Assembly (NCBI GenBank): GCA_902774295.1
Contig: CACYHP010000002.1
Coordinates: 1-64,000, forward strand
Direction of reading: 5' to 3'
Source of the DNA: an uncultured Bacteroidia bacterium
GTDB lineage: Bacteria; Bacteroidota; Bacteroidia; Bacteroidales; F082
Length of the DNA: 64,000 nucleotides
The notes beneath the pieces were generated by a model. That model saw nothing but the letters and a program-made list of their open reading frames with translations, was not told where the DNA came from and did no database searches. Both the position numbers and the translations under genes were made by a program. Below, piece after piece: positions 43,715 through 51,416 of this stretch. Within the stretch, counting starts at the first letter, position 1; every line of letters starts with the position of its first letter.

Positions 43715-45304
43715 TCAAATACCCAGTATTTCCTCGTATTCTTTCTTGGAATTAATTATCTCGACAGCCTTCTCAATCATCTTGTCCTCTTTCATGACAA
43801 CTTGGTAAAATTTGTCGATATTCCAGACATTTTGTGCTATCATCGCTTTGATTCTCAATTTAATCCATTCCTCGGAACGCTCAAACTGCTCGTCATCCCA
43901 CTTCACGACCTTCTGTTCAGCCACTTTCTTGAAATCTTCCAACATTTCGTCGCTTACCTTGAATTTTTTGTTGAATTTTTCAAACTCAGGATAAGATTTG
44001 AGTAAGCTTTCCCTGTTTTTAAGCACATAATCGACGCAGTAGTTGTTAAACACCGTTTTTCTTATCAGATCGGTAAGAAGTTTTGTGGAATATGTGGTGT
44101 CGACCGGCATGAAAATGTCGGGCATTATACCTCCGCCGCCGTACACTGTCCTGCCGCTTCTAAGCGTGTAATACTTAAGAGAATCAGGGAATTGGATGCT
44201 GTCGGCATGGTAATATTCGCCATGTTCGAGACGCTTTGTCATCTCCTTGAAATACTCTTCAGAACCTTGTTCATACGAACGCTGTATGCATCGTCCTGTC
44301 GGGGTGTGATAACGTGCCGTGGTGAGACGTATCACCGATCCGTCAGGAAGGTTGAATGGCCTTTGCACCAAGCCTTTTCCGAACGAACGACGGCCTATCA
44401 GTACGCCTCTGTCCCAGTCCTGGATGGCACCCGACACGATTTCACTTGCCGATGCGCTGCCCTCATCAATGAGGACCACGAGTCTGCCTTCACAGAAACC
44501 GCCGTCCTTATCGGTCATGAAAACCTGTTTTGGAGCCTTCAAACCTTCAGTGAACACTACCATTTTGTCTTTCCCGAGAAACTCATTGCCAAGTCCGAAA
44601 GCTGTCTGCAGATAACCGCCGCTGTTGCCTCTCAAATCGAAGATAAGCGACTGCATCCCTTGGTTTTTCAGGTCTTTCAAGGCTTTTTCAAACTCTTCCA
44701 CCGACTGTTGGGCGAATTTGTCGAGCTTGATATACCCTATTTTTTTGTCGACCATGAAATATGTGTTGATGCTATTCAACGGAATCTTATCCCTAACAAC
44801 CTCAAAATCAATGAGTTCTGGGTCATCTCCGCGTTTGATGCCGAGCACTACTCTTGTGCCTTTCTCGCCGCGCAGATGTTTTGTGACATATTCGTTGTTC
44901 ACCTTCTTTCCAAAAGCCTCTTCCCCATCGATGGTGACGATTCTGTCGCCTGCCATGATGCCGACCTTCTCCGACGGGCCACCCGGGACCGCTGAAACGA
45001 CCAAAATGGTGTCACGCAGAATTTGGAACGTCACGCCTATGCCTTCGAAGCTGCCCACAAGCTCCTCGTTGGCTTTCTGCACATCCTTGGCTGCGATGTA
45101 AGCGCTATGAGGGTCAAGGCTTTTCAACATCGCGACAATGGCTTCTTCGGTCAATTTTGGCATATCGGTGCTGTCAACGTAGTAATTGTCGATGATATAC
45201 ATCGTTGTTGCAAGCTTTTGCGTGGTCTCAGCCGGCTTGTTTTTGTTTTGCGCAAAACACAAAACATTGGAAATCAATAATATGATTAAAAATAATCGTT
45301 TCAT
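43715..45304 (-). CDS. S41 family C-terminal processing peptidase
   Basis: Periplasmic serine protease of the CtpA/Prc type, 529 residues, with signal peptide MKRLFLIILLISNVLCFA. A PDZ domain (about 75-165: GSFEGIGVTF ... GIMAGDRIVTIDGE) regulates access. The catalytic serine lies in DEGSASASEIVSGAIQDWDRG and the catalytic lysine in GRRSFGKGLVQ. The C-terminal 150 residues are charged and helical (KFKVSDEMLEDFKKVAEQK). It is the third gene of the GT9-Sua5-S41 run. The 43 bp gap to Sua5 holds a palindromic element. It lies next to the C25 peptidases, but a functional link is unproven. Confidence 0.92.
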   Translation of the reverse strand: MKRLFLIILLISNVLCFAQNKNKPAETTQKLATTMYIIDNYYVDSTDMPKLTEEAIVAMLKSLDPHSAYIAAKDVQKANEELVGSFEGIGVTFQILRDTILVVSAVPGGPSEKVGIMAGDRIVTIDGEEAFGKKVNNEYVTKHLRGEKGTRVVLGIKRGDDPELIDFEVVRDKIPLNSINTYFMVDKKIGYIKLDKFAQQSVEEFEKALKDLKNQGMQSLIFDLRGNSGGYLQTAFGLGNEFLGKDKMVVFTEGLKAPKQVFMTDKDGGFCEGRLVVLIDEGSASASEIVSGAIQDWDRGVLIGRRSFGKGLVQRPFNLPDGSVIRLTTARYHTPTGRCIQRSYEQGSEEYFKEMTKRLEHGEYYHADSIQFPDSLKYYTLRSGRTVYGGGGIMPDIFMPVDTTYSTKLLTDLIRKTVFNNYCVDYVLKNRESLLKSYPEFEKFNKKFKVSDEMLEDFKKVAEQKVVKWDDEQFERSEEWIKLRIKAMIAQNVWNIDKFYQVVMKEDKMIEKAVEIINSKKEYEEILGI

Positions 45305-45321
45305 TTTTTATATTTTTGTAT

Positions 45322-45352
45322 CCGTACGGACAAGGCAGGCCTTGTCCCTACG
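45322..45352. repeat. GGACAAGGC palindromic element
   Basis: GGACAAGGC / GCCTTGTCC (45328-45347) flanked by CCGTAC and CTACG. On the minus strand the end of the element, CGTAGGG, contributes the TAG stop codon of the Sua5 gene. Confidence 0.75.
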
Positions 45353-45917
45353 AGCGTACTATTTCAAAAGTATTATCATCATTAATTTTTATTATCGTCG
45401 ATGCCTTTGGTTTCACGATGACATCGTGATACAGACTGACGACGTAATCTGCTGCGTTTTTCATCTTCTCGGAAATATCTGAGAAATTTGCCGGTGACGG
45501 TTCGCCGCTCATATTGGCAGATGTCGATGTTATCGGGTGTCCGAGGCGTTGTATCACCGCTTTGCAGAACTCATTTGTCGTGACGCGGACGCACACGCTG
45601 CCGTCGGATGAGAGGTTTTTTGCGAGTCCTTTTGACTCTTTATATATGATACTCAATGGGTTGTGTGCAGCTTTAATCAAATCTTCCGCTATTGGTGAAG
45701 GATTTTTGACGTAATCTTTCAGGCGGTCGATGGAGTCAACCAAGATGATCAGACCCTTGCCTGCGGGACGGTTTTTTATCTTGCAGACCTTGTCGATAGC
45801 CTTGGCATTCGTGGCATCACAGCCGATTCCCCAGATGGTGTCGGTGGGGTAAATGAAGACCTTGCCCTCAGAAAGGAGCTTTACACATAATTCGACTTCT
45901 TGTTCAAAAGTATTCAT
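45348..45917 (-). CDS. L-threonylcarbamoyladenylate synthase (Sua5/YrdC family)
   Basis: Makes threonylcarbamoyl-AMP from threonine, bicarbonate and ATP for t6A37 modification of tRNA. The 189-residue YrdC domain shows KVFIYPTDTIWGIGCDATN, KIKNRPAGKGLIILV, VCVRVTTNEFCKAVI and HPITSTSANMSGEPSP. The Sua5 C-terminal domain is absent, so it is a TsaC-type single-domain protein. It overlaps the glycosyltransferase by 4 bp (ATGA). The last residue and stop lie in a palindromic element, so the C-terminus may be secondarily changed. Confidence 0.92.
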   Translation of the reverse strand: MNTFEQEVELCVKLLSEGKVFIYPTDTIWGIGCDATNAKAIDKVCKIKNRPAGKGLIILVDSIDRLKDYVKNPSPIAEDLIKAAHNPLSIIYKESKGLAKNLSSDGSVCVRVTTNEFCKAVIQRLGHPITSTSANMSGEPSPANFSDISEKMKNAADYVVSLYHDVIVKPKASTIIKINDDNTFEIVRS

Positions 45918-46900
45918 AATCTATCTGTAAGTTCTTTAATATCAATAAAATAGGCGCAGTTAAAATGACCTTTAGGACATTGTTTGTAGCCATGCAATCC
46001 GCATGGACGGCATTTGAGAGAGCGGTTTTCCTCGACCACTGCCGAGTCTTCCGAGAGCGGACCGAAGCCGAAATCTGCCACCGTCGAGCAGAAAATTGCT
46101 GTTGTCGGGGCATTCTGTGAGCTGGCGAGGTGCATAGGTGACGAATCACACACATAATTCATCTTCGCATCACGCATCAAAGCCGCTGATTCCAGGAGAT
46201 TCAGCTGTCCGGCCAGACTCTCGATACGCTTGCCCGGCACATTGGAAATGATACGTTCGCAAATTGCGATATCGTCTTTTCCGCCAAGGAGATAAACCTT
46301 CAAATCGTCAGGGACGAGCTTTAAAAACTCCACCCAACGGTCTTCCGGAAACTGCTTCGTAAACCACAACGAGCATGGCGCCACACAAATATATCTCTCT
46401 GATTTATAACGACTTACCTTTTCAAAAACCTCTTCACTCGGATACAAAGCAGGTCGCATAGGCTTGTCGTCGGTGATATGTGCAATGAGTTTCTGGTTAC
46501 GGTCAACTTCATGCACGCCTTTCACCCCTATCTGGTGTTTGATCTTATGCGTGAAGAAGCAGCTGAACGGGTTCTTGTTGAAGCCCGCCGTCTCTTTCGC
46601 CTTGCCGAAAACGGTCACAAATCCTGTAGCTGCATATCGTTGCACGTTGACTATCAAGTCATAACGCTGTCGACGCACCTCTTTTAAAATCGAGAAAAGA
46701 TTCCTGTATTTGTGACTTTTCTTATCCCACGAATACACATTATTAAAATACGGATGATTTTTAAAAAGACTTTCATATCCTTTTTTAATCATCATATCTA
46801 TTTGACTATCAGGATAATATGAATGTAGCTTCTCTGCAACAGCTGTCGCGAGAATCACATCGCCTATCGATGCCGTTTGTATCACAAGGAACTTTTTCAT
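45914..46900 (-). CDS. Glycosyltransferase family 9 (heptosyltransferase-like)
   Basis: A 328-residue GT-B fold enzyme related to ADP-heptose:LPS heptosyltransferases. The N-terminus has FLVIQTASIGDVILATAVAEKL (family x-G-D-x-x-x-x-P). The nucleotide-sugar-binding half has VAPCSLWFTKQFPEDRWVEFL, VYLLGGKDDIAICERI, SLAGQLNLLESAALMRDAK and VCDSSPMHLASSQNAPTTAIFC. A cysteine-containing tail (CRPCGLHGYKQCPKGHFNC) resembles that of other Bacteroidetes members. It probably acts in lipopolysaccharide core synthesis on the inner face of the inner membrane. The acceptor is unknown. Confidence 0.9.
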   Translation of the reverse strand: MKKFLVIQTASIGDVILATAVAEKLHSYYPDSQIDMMIKKGYESLFKNHPYFNNVYSWDKKSHKYRNLFSILKEVRRQRYDLIVNVQRYAATGFVTVFGKAKETAGFNKNPFSCFFTHKIKHQIGVKGVHEVDRNQKLIAHITDDKPMRPALYPSEEVFEKVSRYKSERYICVAPCSLWFTKQFPEDRWVEFLKLVPDDLKVYLLGGKDDIAICERIISNVPGKRIESLAGQLNLLESAALMRDAKMNYVCDSSPMHLASSQNAPTTAIFCSTVADFGFGPLSEDSAVVEENRSLKCRPCGLHGYKQCPKGHFNCAYFIDIKELTDRL

Positions 46901-46917
46901 GACTTCAAAACAAACTA

Positions 46918-46925
46918 CAAAGTTA
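46918..46925 (-). promoter_or_regulatory. -7 element for GT9-Sua5-S41
   Basis: TAACTTTG on the minus strand, 17 bp before the GT9 ATG and 13 bp from the divergent plus-strand element. Confidence 0.6.
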
Positions 46926-46938
46926 CTGTTTTTTTTTG

Positions 46939-46946
46939 TATTTTTG
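46939..46946 (+). promoter_or_regulatory. -7 element for VWA-slyD
   Basis: TATTTTTG ending 21 bp before ATG 46968. It supports that start over the upstream ATG at 46899, which overlaps the divergent gene. Confidence 0.6.
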
Positions 46947-46967
46947 CAAAAATTTTTCGCAAATATT

Positions 46968-49040
46968 ATGTGGTTGATTTTATTAGCGTTAGCGATTGGT
47001 TTGGTTTATGCCTCATTGCTATATCTCTTTTCAAAGAAATATAGCGTGGCGTTGACCGTACTGTTGTTCTCGTTGAGGACAATCGTGGTCGCCACTGTGG
47101 TGATGCTGTTTATCAATCCGTATATCAAACAGAAAATCAATAAGATAGAGCAGCCAATTGTGATTTTCGCACAGGATAATTCAGCTTCTATCGCAATGAC
47201 AAAAGACTCGGTTTTTTATAAAACCAAATATCCGCAACTTATTGATTCCATTGCGAATACGCTCGAAAAAGATTACGATGTTGAAAAACTATTGTTTGGC
47301 GGCTCCGTCATTTCGAGCTTGTCGAGAAATCCTTATTCGACGGATTCTGATGAAAAAGATTTCTCCATTCCGCTCCGCTCCAGTCGAAATGACATGTTCA
47401 ACGATCAGTACACCAACATCACTAACGCCCTTTCGTCCATCAGCCGTCAGTATTACAAAAAGAATGTGGGCGCGGTCGTTTTGATATCTGACGGCATTGT
47501 AAATCAAGGAGTTAACCCTGAACTTAATATCGAAAACTATCCTTTCCCGATTTATTCTGTCACGCTTGGTGACACCATTGCGCATCCAAACATGACCATT
47601 GCCGAGGTGAAATACAACAAAACGGTGCAGGCAAATATGCTCTTCCCGCTTCGTGTAACCGCCAACGCATTGAATTTCAAGGGCAAGGAGATGAATGTCG
47701 TGGTAAAAATGGACGGCAACGAGGTTGAAAATGTCATCGTGCCGGTCACCTCGAACCGATTCTCGAAAACCTTTGATTTCAATATCGATTCCGGCAATGA
47801 GGGCGTCAAACAGATTGATATTATTGTTAATCAATCAATTAAACGCATTTTCATCACCGTCACCGACAAAAAATACCGTATCCTTTGCATCGCCAAGGCG
47901 CCTCACCCGGACATCGCCGCGATAAAATCGTCATTGGATGATCATTTTGAATTTGATGTTAAATATGGTGATAACATTGATAATATCAATGAATATGATT
48001 TGTTGATTTTGCATAACACATCTATAGAGACGCGCCATGGCAAGCCTCTAACACAGATACCTACGTTGTCGATCGTCGGCAACGATTTCAATGCCTTCAA
48101 CGAATCGCAGGACATCGTGAGAATCAACCGAGGCGCATCAAACACCAACCTCGACGTGAGAGGCAGGTTTAACAACGCTTTCGGGCTGTTTACCATCAAT
48201 TCAGACATCAAAAACGAGTTGAAATCGTATCCTCCGTTGTCGTTGCCGCATTGTGAAATCGTTTTCAACGGCCATCATGACGATGCCTTATTGATGAATA
48301 TCATGGATTTGGAGACGCCGAATCCTCTCCTCGCCTTCTCCATTGATGGTGAGGGCAACAAACACGCCTTCCTTTTCGGAACAGGCTGCTGGCGCTGGAG
48401 ACTTTACGAATATTTCCATCACAAAAACAACGACGGATTCGACGAAATCTTCAGCAAAACGATGAAATATCTGCTCACTGAGAAGGATAAGGAATTGACC
48501 ATCATTCACAAAGACAATTATCTGAACACCGAAAACATCAGCATTTCTGCGGAATTACGCAACCCAAGCAGGGAATTGGTCAATGAACCGGATTTGCATA
48601 TTACGATACGAAATAAAGACGTTTCAGGAAACGTCTCTACATATGATTACGTGTTTTCAAAGGGTGAAAACAACTACAGTCTCAACATTGGAATTCTTCC
48701 CGAGGGCATTTACAATTTCCGTGCTCATACTTCTTTCGGAGGTGTGGAATACAACGCCAGCGGCACTTTCACAGTGGAATCGCTCGGCGTGGAGGCGCAG
48801 GATCTCACCGCCAACATCGAGCGCATGCGCTCTTTGGCATCGCAGACAGGTGGGAAACATTATTATATCACTGATATTCAAGATATTATACAAGATTTGG
48901 AAAACGACAGCCGTATCACCTCCATCGCCCGGGAAGAGACCCGCTACGATGACCTGATAAACCTTAAATGGCTGTTTTTCAGTATCTTAGCTTTGATTAC
49001 GATAGAATGGTTATTAAGAAAAATATTTGGAATTTATTAA
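46968..49040 (+). CDS. Membrane-anchored VWA-like protein with palindromic-element insertions
   Basis: 690 residues from ATG 46968. Two N-terminal membrane helices (WLILLALAIGLVYASLLYLF; LTVLLFSLRTIVVATVVMLF) are followed by a von Willebrand A-like domain with MIDAS sequence DNSAS and LISDG, then Ig-like segments. A C-terminal membrane helix (LKWLFFSILALITIEWLL) closes the chain. This layout recalls BatA/BatB-type proteins, but I cannot name a family. Three palindromic elements are translated in frame: VISSLSRN...KDFSIPLRSSRND (47307-47393), TSIETRHGKPL (48023-48052) and NKDVSGNVST (48615-48640). SlyD follows after 3 bp. Confidence 0.8.
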   Translation: MWLILLALAIGLVYASLLYLFSKKYSVALTVLLFSLRTIVVATVVMLFINPYIKQKINKIEQPIVIFAQDNSASIAMTKDSVFYKTKYPQLIDSIANTLEKDYDVEKLLFGGSVISSLSRNPYSTDSDEKDFSIPLRSSRNDMFNDQYTNITNALSSISRQYYKKNVGAVVLISDGIVNQGVNPELNIENYPFPIYSVTLGDTIAHPNMTIAEVKYNKTVQANMLFPLRVTANALNFKGKEMNVVVKMDGNEVENVIVPVTSNRFSKTFDFNIDSGNEGVKQIDIIVNQSIKRIFITVTDKKYRILCIAKAPHPDIAAIKSSLDDHFEFDVKYGDNIDNINEYDLLILHNTSIETRHGKPLTQIPTLSIVGNDFNAFNESQDIVRINRGASNTNLDVRGRFNNAFGLFTINSDIKNELKSYPPLSLPHCEIVFNGHHDDALLMNIMDLETPNPLLAFSIDGEGNKHAFLFGTGCWRWRLYEYFHHKNNDGFDEIFSKTMKYLLTEKDKELTIIHKDNYLNTENISISAELRNPSRELVNEPDLHITIRNKDVSGNVSTYDYVFSKGENNYSLNIGILPEGIYNFRAHTSFGGVEYNASGTFTVESLGVEAQDLTANIERMRSLASQTGGKHYYITDIQDIIQDLENDSRITSIAREETRYDDLINLKWLFFSILALITIEWLLRKIFGIY
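47307..47393 (+). repeat. In-frame GTCATTTCGA palindromic element (87 bp)
   Basis: Arms GTCATTTCGA (47307-47316) and TCGAAATGAC (47384-47393). Its length is 29 codons exactly. It matches the element at 56500-56601 in arm sequence and orientation relative to the gene. Confidence 0.85.
48023..48052 (+). repeat. Degenerate GTAGAGACG-family element in CDS
   Basis: TATAGAGACG with core GCCATGGC and end CCTCTAAC. It is recognisable as a worn copy of the GAGACG palindrome, open in frame. Confidence 0.5.
48615..48640 (+). repeat. GTAGAGACG-family element in CDS
   Basis: AGACGTTTC-AG-GAAACGTCT stem followed by CTAC. The right arm is identical to the family arm, and the frame stays open. Confidence 0.6.
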
Positions 49041-49043
49041 ATT

Positions 49044-49577
49044 ATGAAAGTAGCTAACAACACTTACGTAACGTTGACTTACACGTTACACAACGACACA
49101 AAAGACGGTCCGGTCATCGACCAGGCTACAAAAGAGAAACCTTTGGAGGCGATTTTCGGTCACGGAATGTTCCTCCCACGCTTTGAGGAATGTCTGCAAG
49201 GTCTCGAGCCGGGCGACAAATATGGTTTCCACCTCACTCCTGCCGAGGGTTACGGCGAGTACAACCCCGACATGGTTTTCACAGTGAAGAAAGACATGTT
49301 TATCGAGAACGGCAAGCTCAGCGAGCATTGCAAGGAAGGCAACACATTGCAGTTCAATGTGGGCAACGGCATCATGCCAGGCAAAATCAAGAAAGTGAGC
49401 CTCGAACTCGTTGAAATCGACTTCAACCATGAGTTGGCAGGCGTGCCGCTCTATTTCGAGGGCGAGATTCTTGCTGTGCGCGAGCTCAAGGAGGAAGACT
49501 TCGGAGGAGGCTGCGGTCATTGTGGCGGCAGCTGCGACAGTGGCAGTTGCGATGGCGGCTGCGAAGGTTGCAAATAA
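49044..49577 (+). CDS. slyD: FKBP-type peptidyl-prolyl isomerase SlyD
   Basis: Cytosolic prolyl isomerase and metallochaperone, 177 residues. The FKBP domain is split by the insert-in-flap chaperone domain: LTYTLHNDTKDGPVIDQ, FGHGMFLPRFEECLQGLEPGD and PAEGYGEYNPDMV, then the flap and FNHELAGVPLYFEGEI. The C-terminal tail (about 155-177) is rich in Cys, Gly and His (GGGCGHCGGSCDS...), a metal-binding tail as in E. coli SlyD. It starts 3 bp after the VWA gene and is followed by a strong terminator. Confidence 0.95.
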   Translation: MKVANNTYVTLTYTLHNDTKDGPVIDQATKEKPLEAIFGHGMFLPRFEECLQGLEPGDKYGFHLTPAEGYGEYNPDMVFTVKKDMFIENGKLSEHCKEGNTLQFNVGNGIMPGKIKKVSLELVEIDFNHELAGVPLYFEGEILAVRELKEEDFGGGCGHCGGSCDSGSCDGGCEGCK

Positions 49578-49611
49578 AAAAAGGCGCTGAGTTTCAGCGC
49601 CTTTTTTTATT
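49577..49611 (+). terminator. Terminator of slyD
   Basis: AAAAAAGGCGCTGA / TCAGCGCCTTTTTTT hairpin with a short GTT-type loop, directly after the stop. It is also usable by the convergent barrel gene. Confidence 0.9.
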
Positions 49612-49625
49612 TCCTACTAATTAGA

Positions 49626-50306
49626 TTAGAATGTGTAGAAGAAACCAAATTCGAAGTCTGTTGGTTCGTTAACACCAAAGCCGAAGTCGTTGTTTGTTTC
49701 AGTGTATTTGGTGCCGCCATCTTCCAAAGTGAACTTAGCTGTTGTGTAACCAAGGCTCAACAGGTTGAGTTTAGCATTGATTGAGATGTGATCTGTGAAG
49801 TTGTACTGAATGCCTGGGATCACGCCAAAAGCGAAAGCTGACATTTTTGGACCATCAGCTTCAACTGTAAGGTTCTGATCTTTGAACTCATCTTTAACTT
49901 TTGGTTTTGATGATGCATAAGCGAGCTTAGCATCGCAGTAGAACTTGAAGTTGTCAACTTCTGCGAACACATAACGGAAGAAAGGAGCGAAGGCAATTGT
50001 TGTCGCCTTTGTTGTCTCTTTGTATTTACCCATCTGTGAATCTTCGAGGTTGTCTGTAACTTCTTTTGAGAAACCGAAACCTAAATCAAGACCGACGCCC
50101 ATGTTGTCGTTGAACATGAAACCAATTGTTGGAACTAATTGGAAATCCATTGCTTTTGGAGCGTCTGCTTCAAGAGTAACGCCATTACCTGAAAGTTTTG
50201 TCTTGCCACCTTCTGTTGTGAAGCCGAGGCCACCACCTACAAAGAACTGTGCGTTTGCGAACATAGCTGCTGCTACGAATGCGATTGTGATAAATAATTT
50301 TTTCAT
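49626..50306 (-). CDS. Outer-membrane beta-barrel protein (porin-like)
   Basis: 226 residues. Signal peptide MKKLFITIAFVAAAMFANA, then amphipathic strands typical of an 8-10-stranded barrel (GGGLGFTTEGGK, IGFMFNDNMGVGLDLGFGFS, INAKLNLLSLGYTTAKFT), ending in FEFGFFYTF. It fits the outer-membrane barrel family of small Bacteroidetes proteins. The function is unknown. The promoter is embedded in an inverted repeat (50398-50433). Confidence 0.85.
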   Translation of the reverse strand: MKKLFITIAFVAAAMFANAQFFVGGGLGFTTEGGKTKLSGNGVTLEADAPKAMDFQLVPTIGFMFNDNMGVGLDLGFGFSKEVTDNLEDSQMGKYKETTKATTIAFAPFFRYVFAEVDNFKFYCDAKLAYASSKPKVKDEFKDQNLTVEADGPKMSAFAFGVIPGIQYNFTDHISINAKLNLLSLGYTTAKFTLEDGGTKYTETNNDFGFGVNEPTDFEFGFFYTF

Positions 50307-50397
50307 TTTGTAAAATTTTTAATTACGCCTACTCTTTAGAGATTTTCGGCATCCTCTCTTATTTAGAATTATTTTATTCCTCCTTTATAGTAGTAAA

Positions 50398-50433
50398 TCA
50401 CCGCAAAGATATAAATAATATCTATTGCGGTGA
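50398..50433. promoter_or_regulatory. Inverted repeat enclosing the promoter of the 226-aa barrel
   Basis: TCACCGCAA (50398-50406) and TTGCGGTGA (50425-50433) with further pairing of AGATAT/ATATCT inside. The minus-strand -7 element TATCTTTG (50404-50411) lies in the left arm. On the plus strand a T9 run follows, so it could also act as a terminator in that direction. It may be an operator. Confidence 0.5.
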
Positions 50434-50495
50434 CTTTTTTTTATCAACATTGAAAATAGTTATCAACAATAGATATTGCCGACTCAACTATTTTT

Positions 50496-51332
50496 TTAGA
50501 AGTGATAACCAACTCTTACAGCCAATTCTGATGCTGAGATTGCGTTATCGCCTTTGATTGTCTTGCTAGTATATACCTTATCAGCATAATCTGTGCCGCC
50601 GAGCTCATAAATTGCTGTGGCTTCGACCTTTGCACTTCCGAGATAGTAGTAGTCAAGACCGATGCTCATACGATCCCATAACATGACGCCTGCGCCAATT
50701 TTGAATCCCAGTGTGACAGCGCTCTTATAAGTAGCACCTGTTCTTTTCTCAATGCATGTGACAATTTCTCCATCTGGAAGCATAATATCCATCGCTCTAT
50801 TGTAGTCGGTTGTCTTTTCATATCTTGAGATCAATCTGAAGTTAGGACCAACGCCTGCTTCACCCCATACACCAACGATGTTGTTGAAGTTGTGGAGATA
50901 ATTCAAACCGAACAAAATCGGGATATTGATGAAATTAGGCTTTGAATATTTGACTTCTGAAACATAGTCAAACACTTTAACTTCGTTCCTTGCATACTCT
51001 TCCAAAGCATCAGTCAAAGCTGATTTGTTTGTGTTAAAGAAGAAATCGATGCCGCCGAAAACGCCAAGACCTTCAACAGGAAGAGCCACTGTTACATCGA
51101 ATCCGACATTAAAGCCGATGCCTGCATAACCTTCAGTACCTTCTTTAATGTTGTCAAGAGCCCATTTTGAAAGATCTCCTAACGGATACTCAGTAGTTTT
51201 TTTGGCAGTGCCTTTACTCATGTCACCGAGAGGAGTTGCTTCACCTAAATAAACACCAAATCTAACTGGTTTCTGTGCGAAAGCGAAAACGCTGATCAGC
51301 AATAATGCTGCTACTAATGTAAATTTTTTCAT
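50496..51332 (-). CDS. Outer-membrane beta-barrel protein
   Basis: 278 residues from ATG 51332 (MKKFTLVAALLLISVFAFA signal peptide). The upstream in-frame ATG at 51344 only adds MFNT. The chain alternates short amphipathic strands and loops (FGVYLGEATPLGDMSKG, GIGFNVGFDVTVALPVEGLGVFGGIDFFFN, FKIGAGVMLWDRMSIGLDYYYLGS) and ends ELAVRVGYHF with a terminal Phe. It resembles Bacteroidetes porin-family barrels. The role is unknown. A promoter TAACTTTG is at 51367-51374. Confidence 0.85.
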   Translation of the reverse strand: MKKFTLVAALLLISVFAFAQKPVRFGVYLGEATPLGDMSKGTAKKTTEYPLGDLSKWALDNIKEGTEGYAGIGFNVGFDVTVALPVEGLGVFGGIDFFFNTNKSALTDALEEYARNEVKVFDYVSEVKYSKPNFINIPILFGLNYLHNFNNIVGVWGEAGVGPNFRLISRYEKTTDYNRAMDIMLPDGEIVTCIEKRTGATYKSAVTLGFKIGAGVMLWDRMSIGLDYYYLGSAKVEATAIYELGGTDYADKVYTSKTIKGDNAISASELAVRVGYHF

Positions 51333-51366
51333 GGTATTAAACATTTAAAATTTGTATTCAACTCAG

Positions 51367-51374
51367 CAAAGTTA
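51367..51374 (-). promoter_or_regulatory. -7 element for the 278-aa barrel
   Basis: TAACTTTG on the minus strand, 34 bp before ATG 51332. Confidence 0.6.
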
Positions 51375-51416
51375 TACATTATTTTTATACGTTTGACATT
51401 TTTTTTCAAGAAAACA

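Noticed and set aside
43715..45304. S41 protease as a dedicated gingipain-processing enzyme
   Set aside because: Adjacent to the C25 genes but cotranscribed with Sua5 and a glycosyltransferase. T9SS cargo is known to be processed by the PorU sortase, so the link would be speculation.
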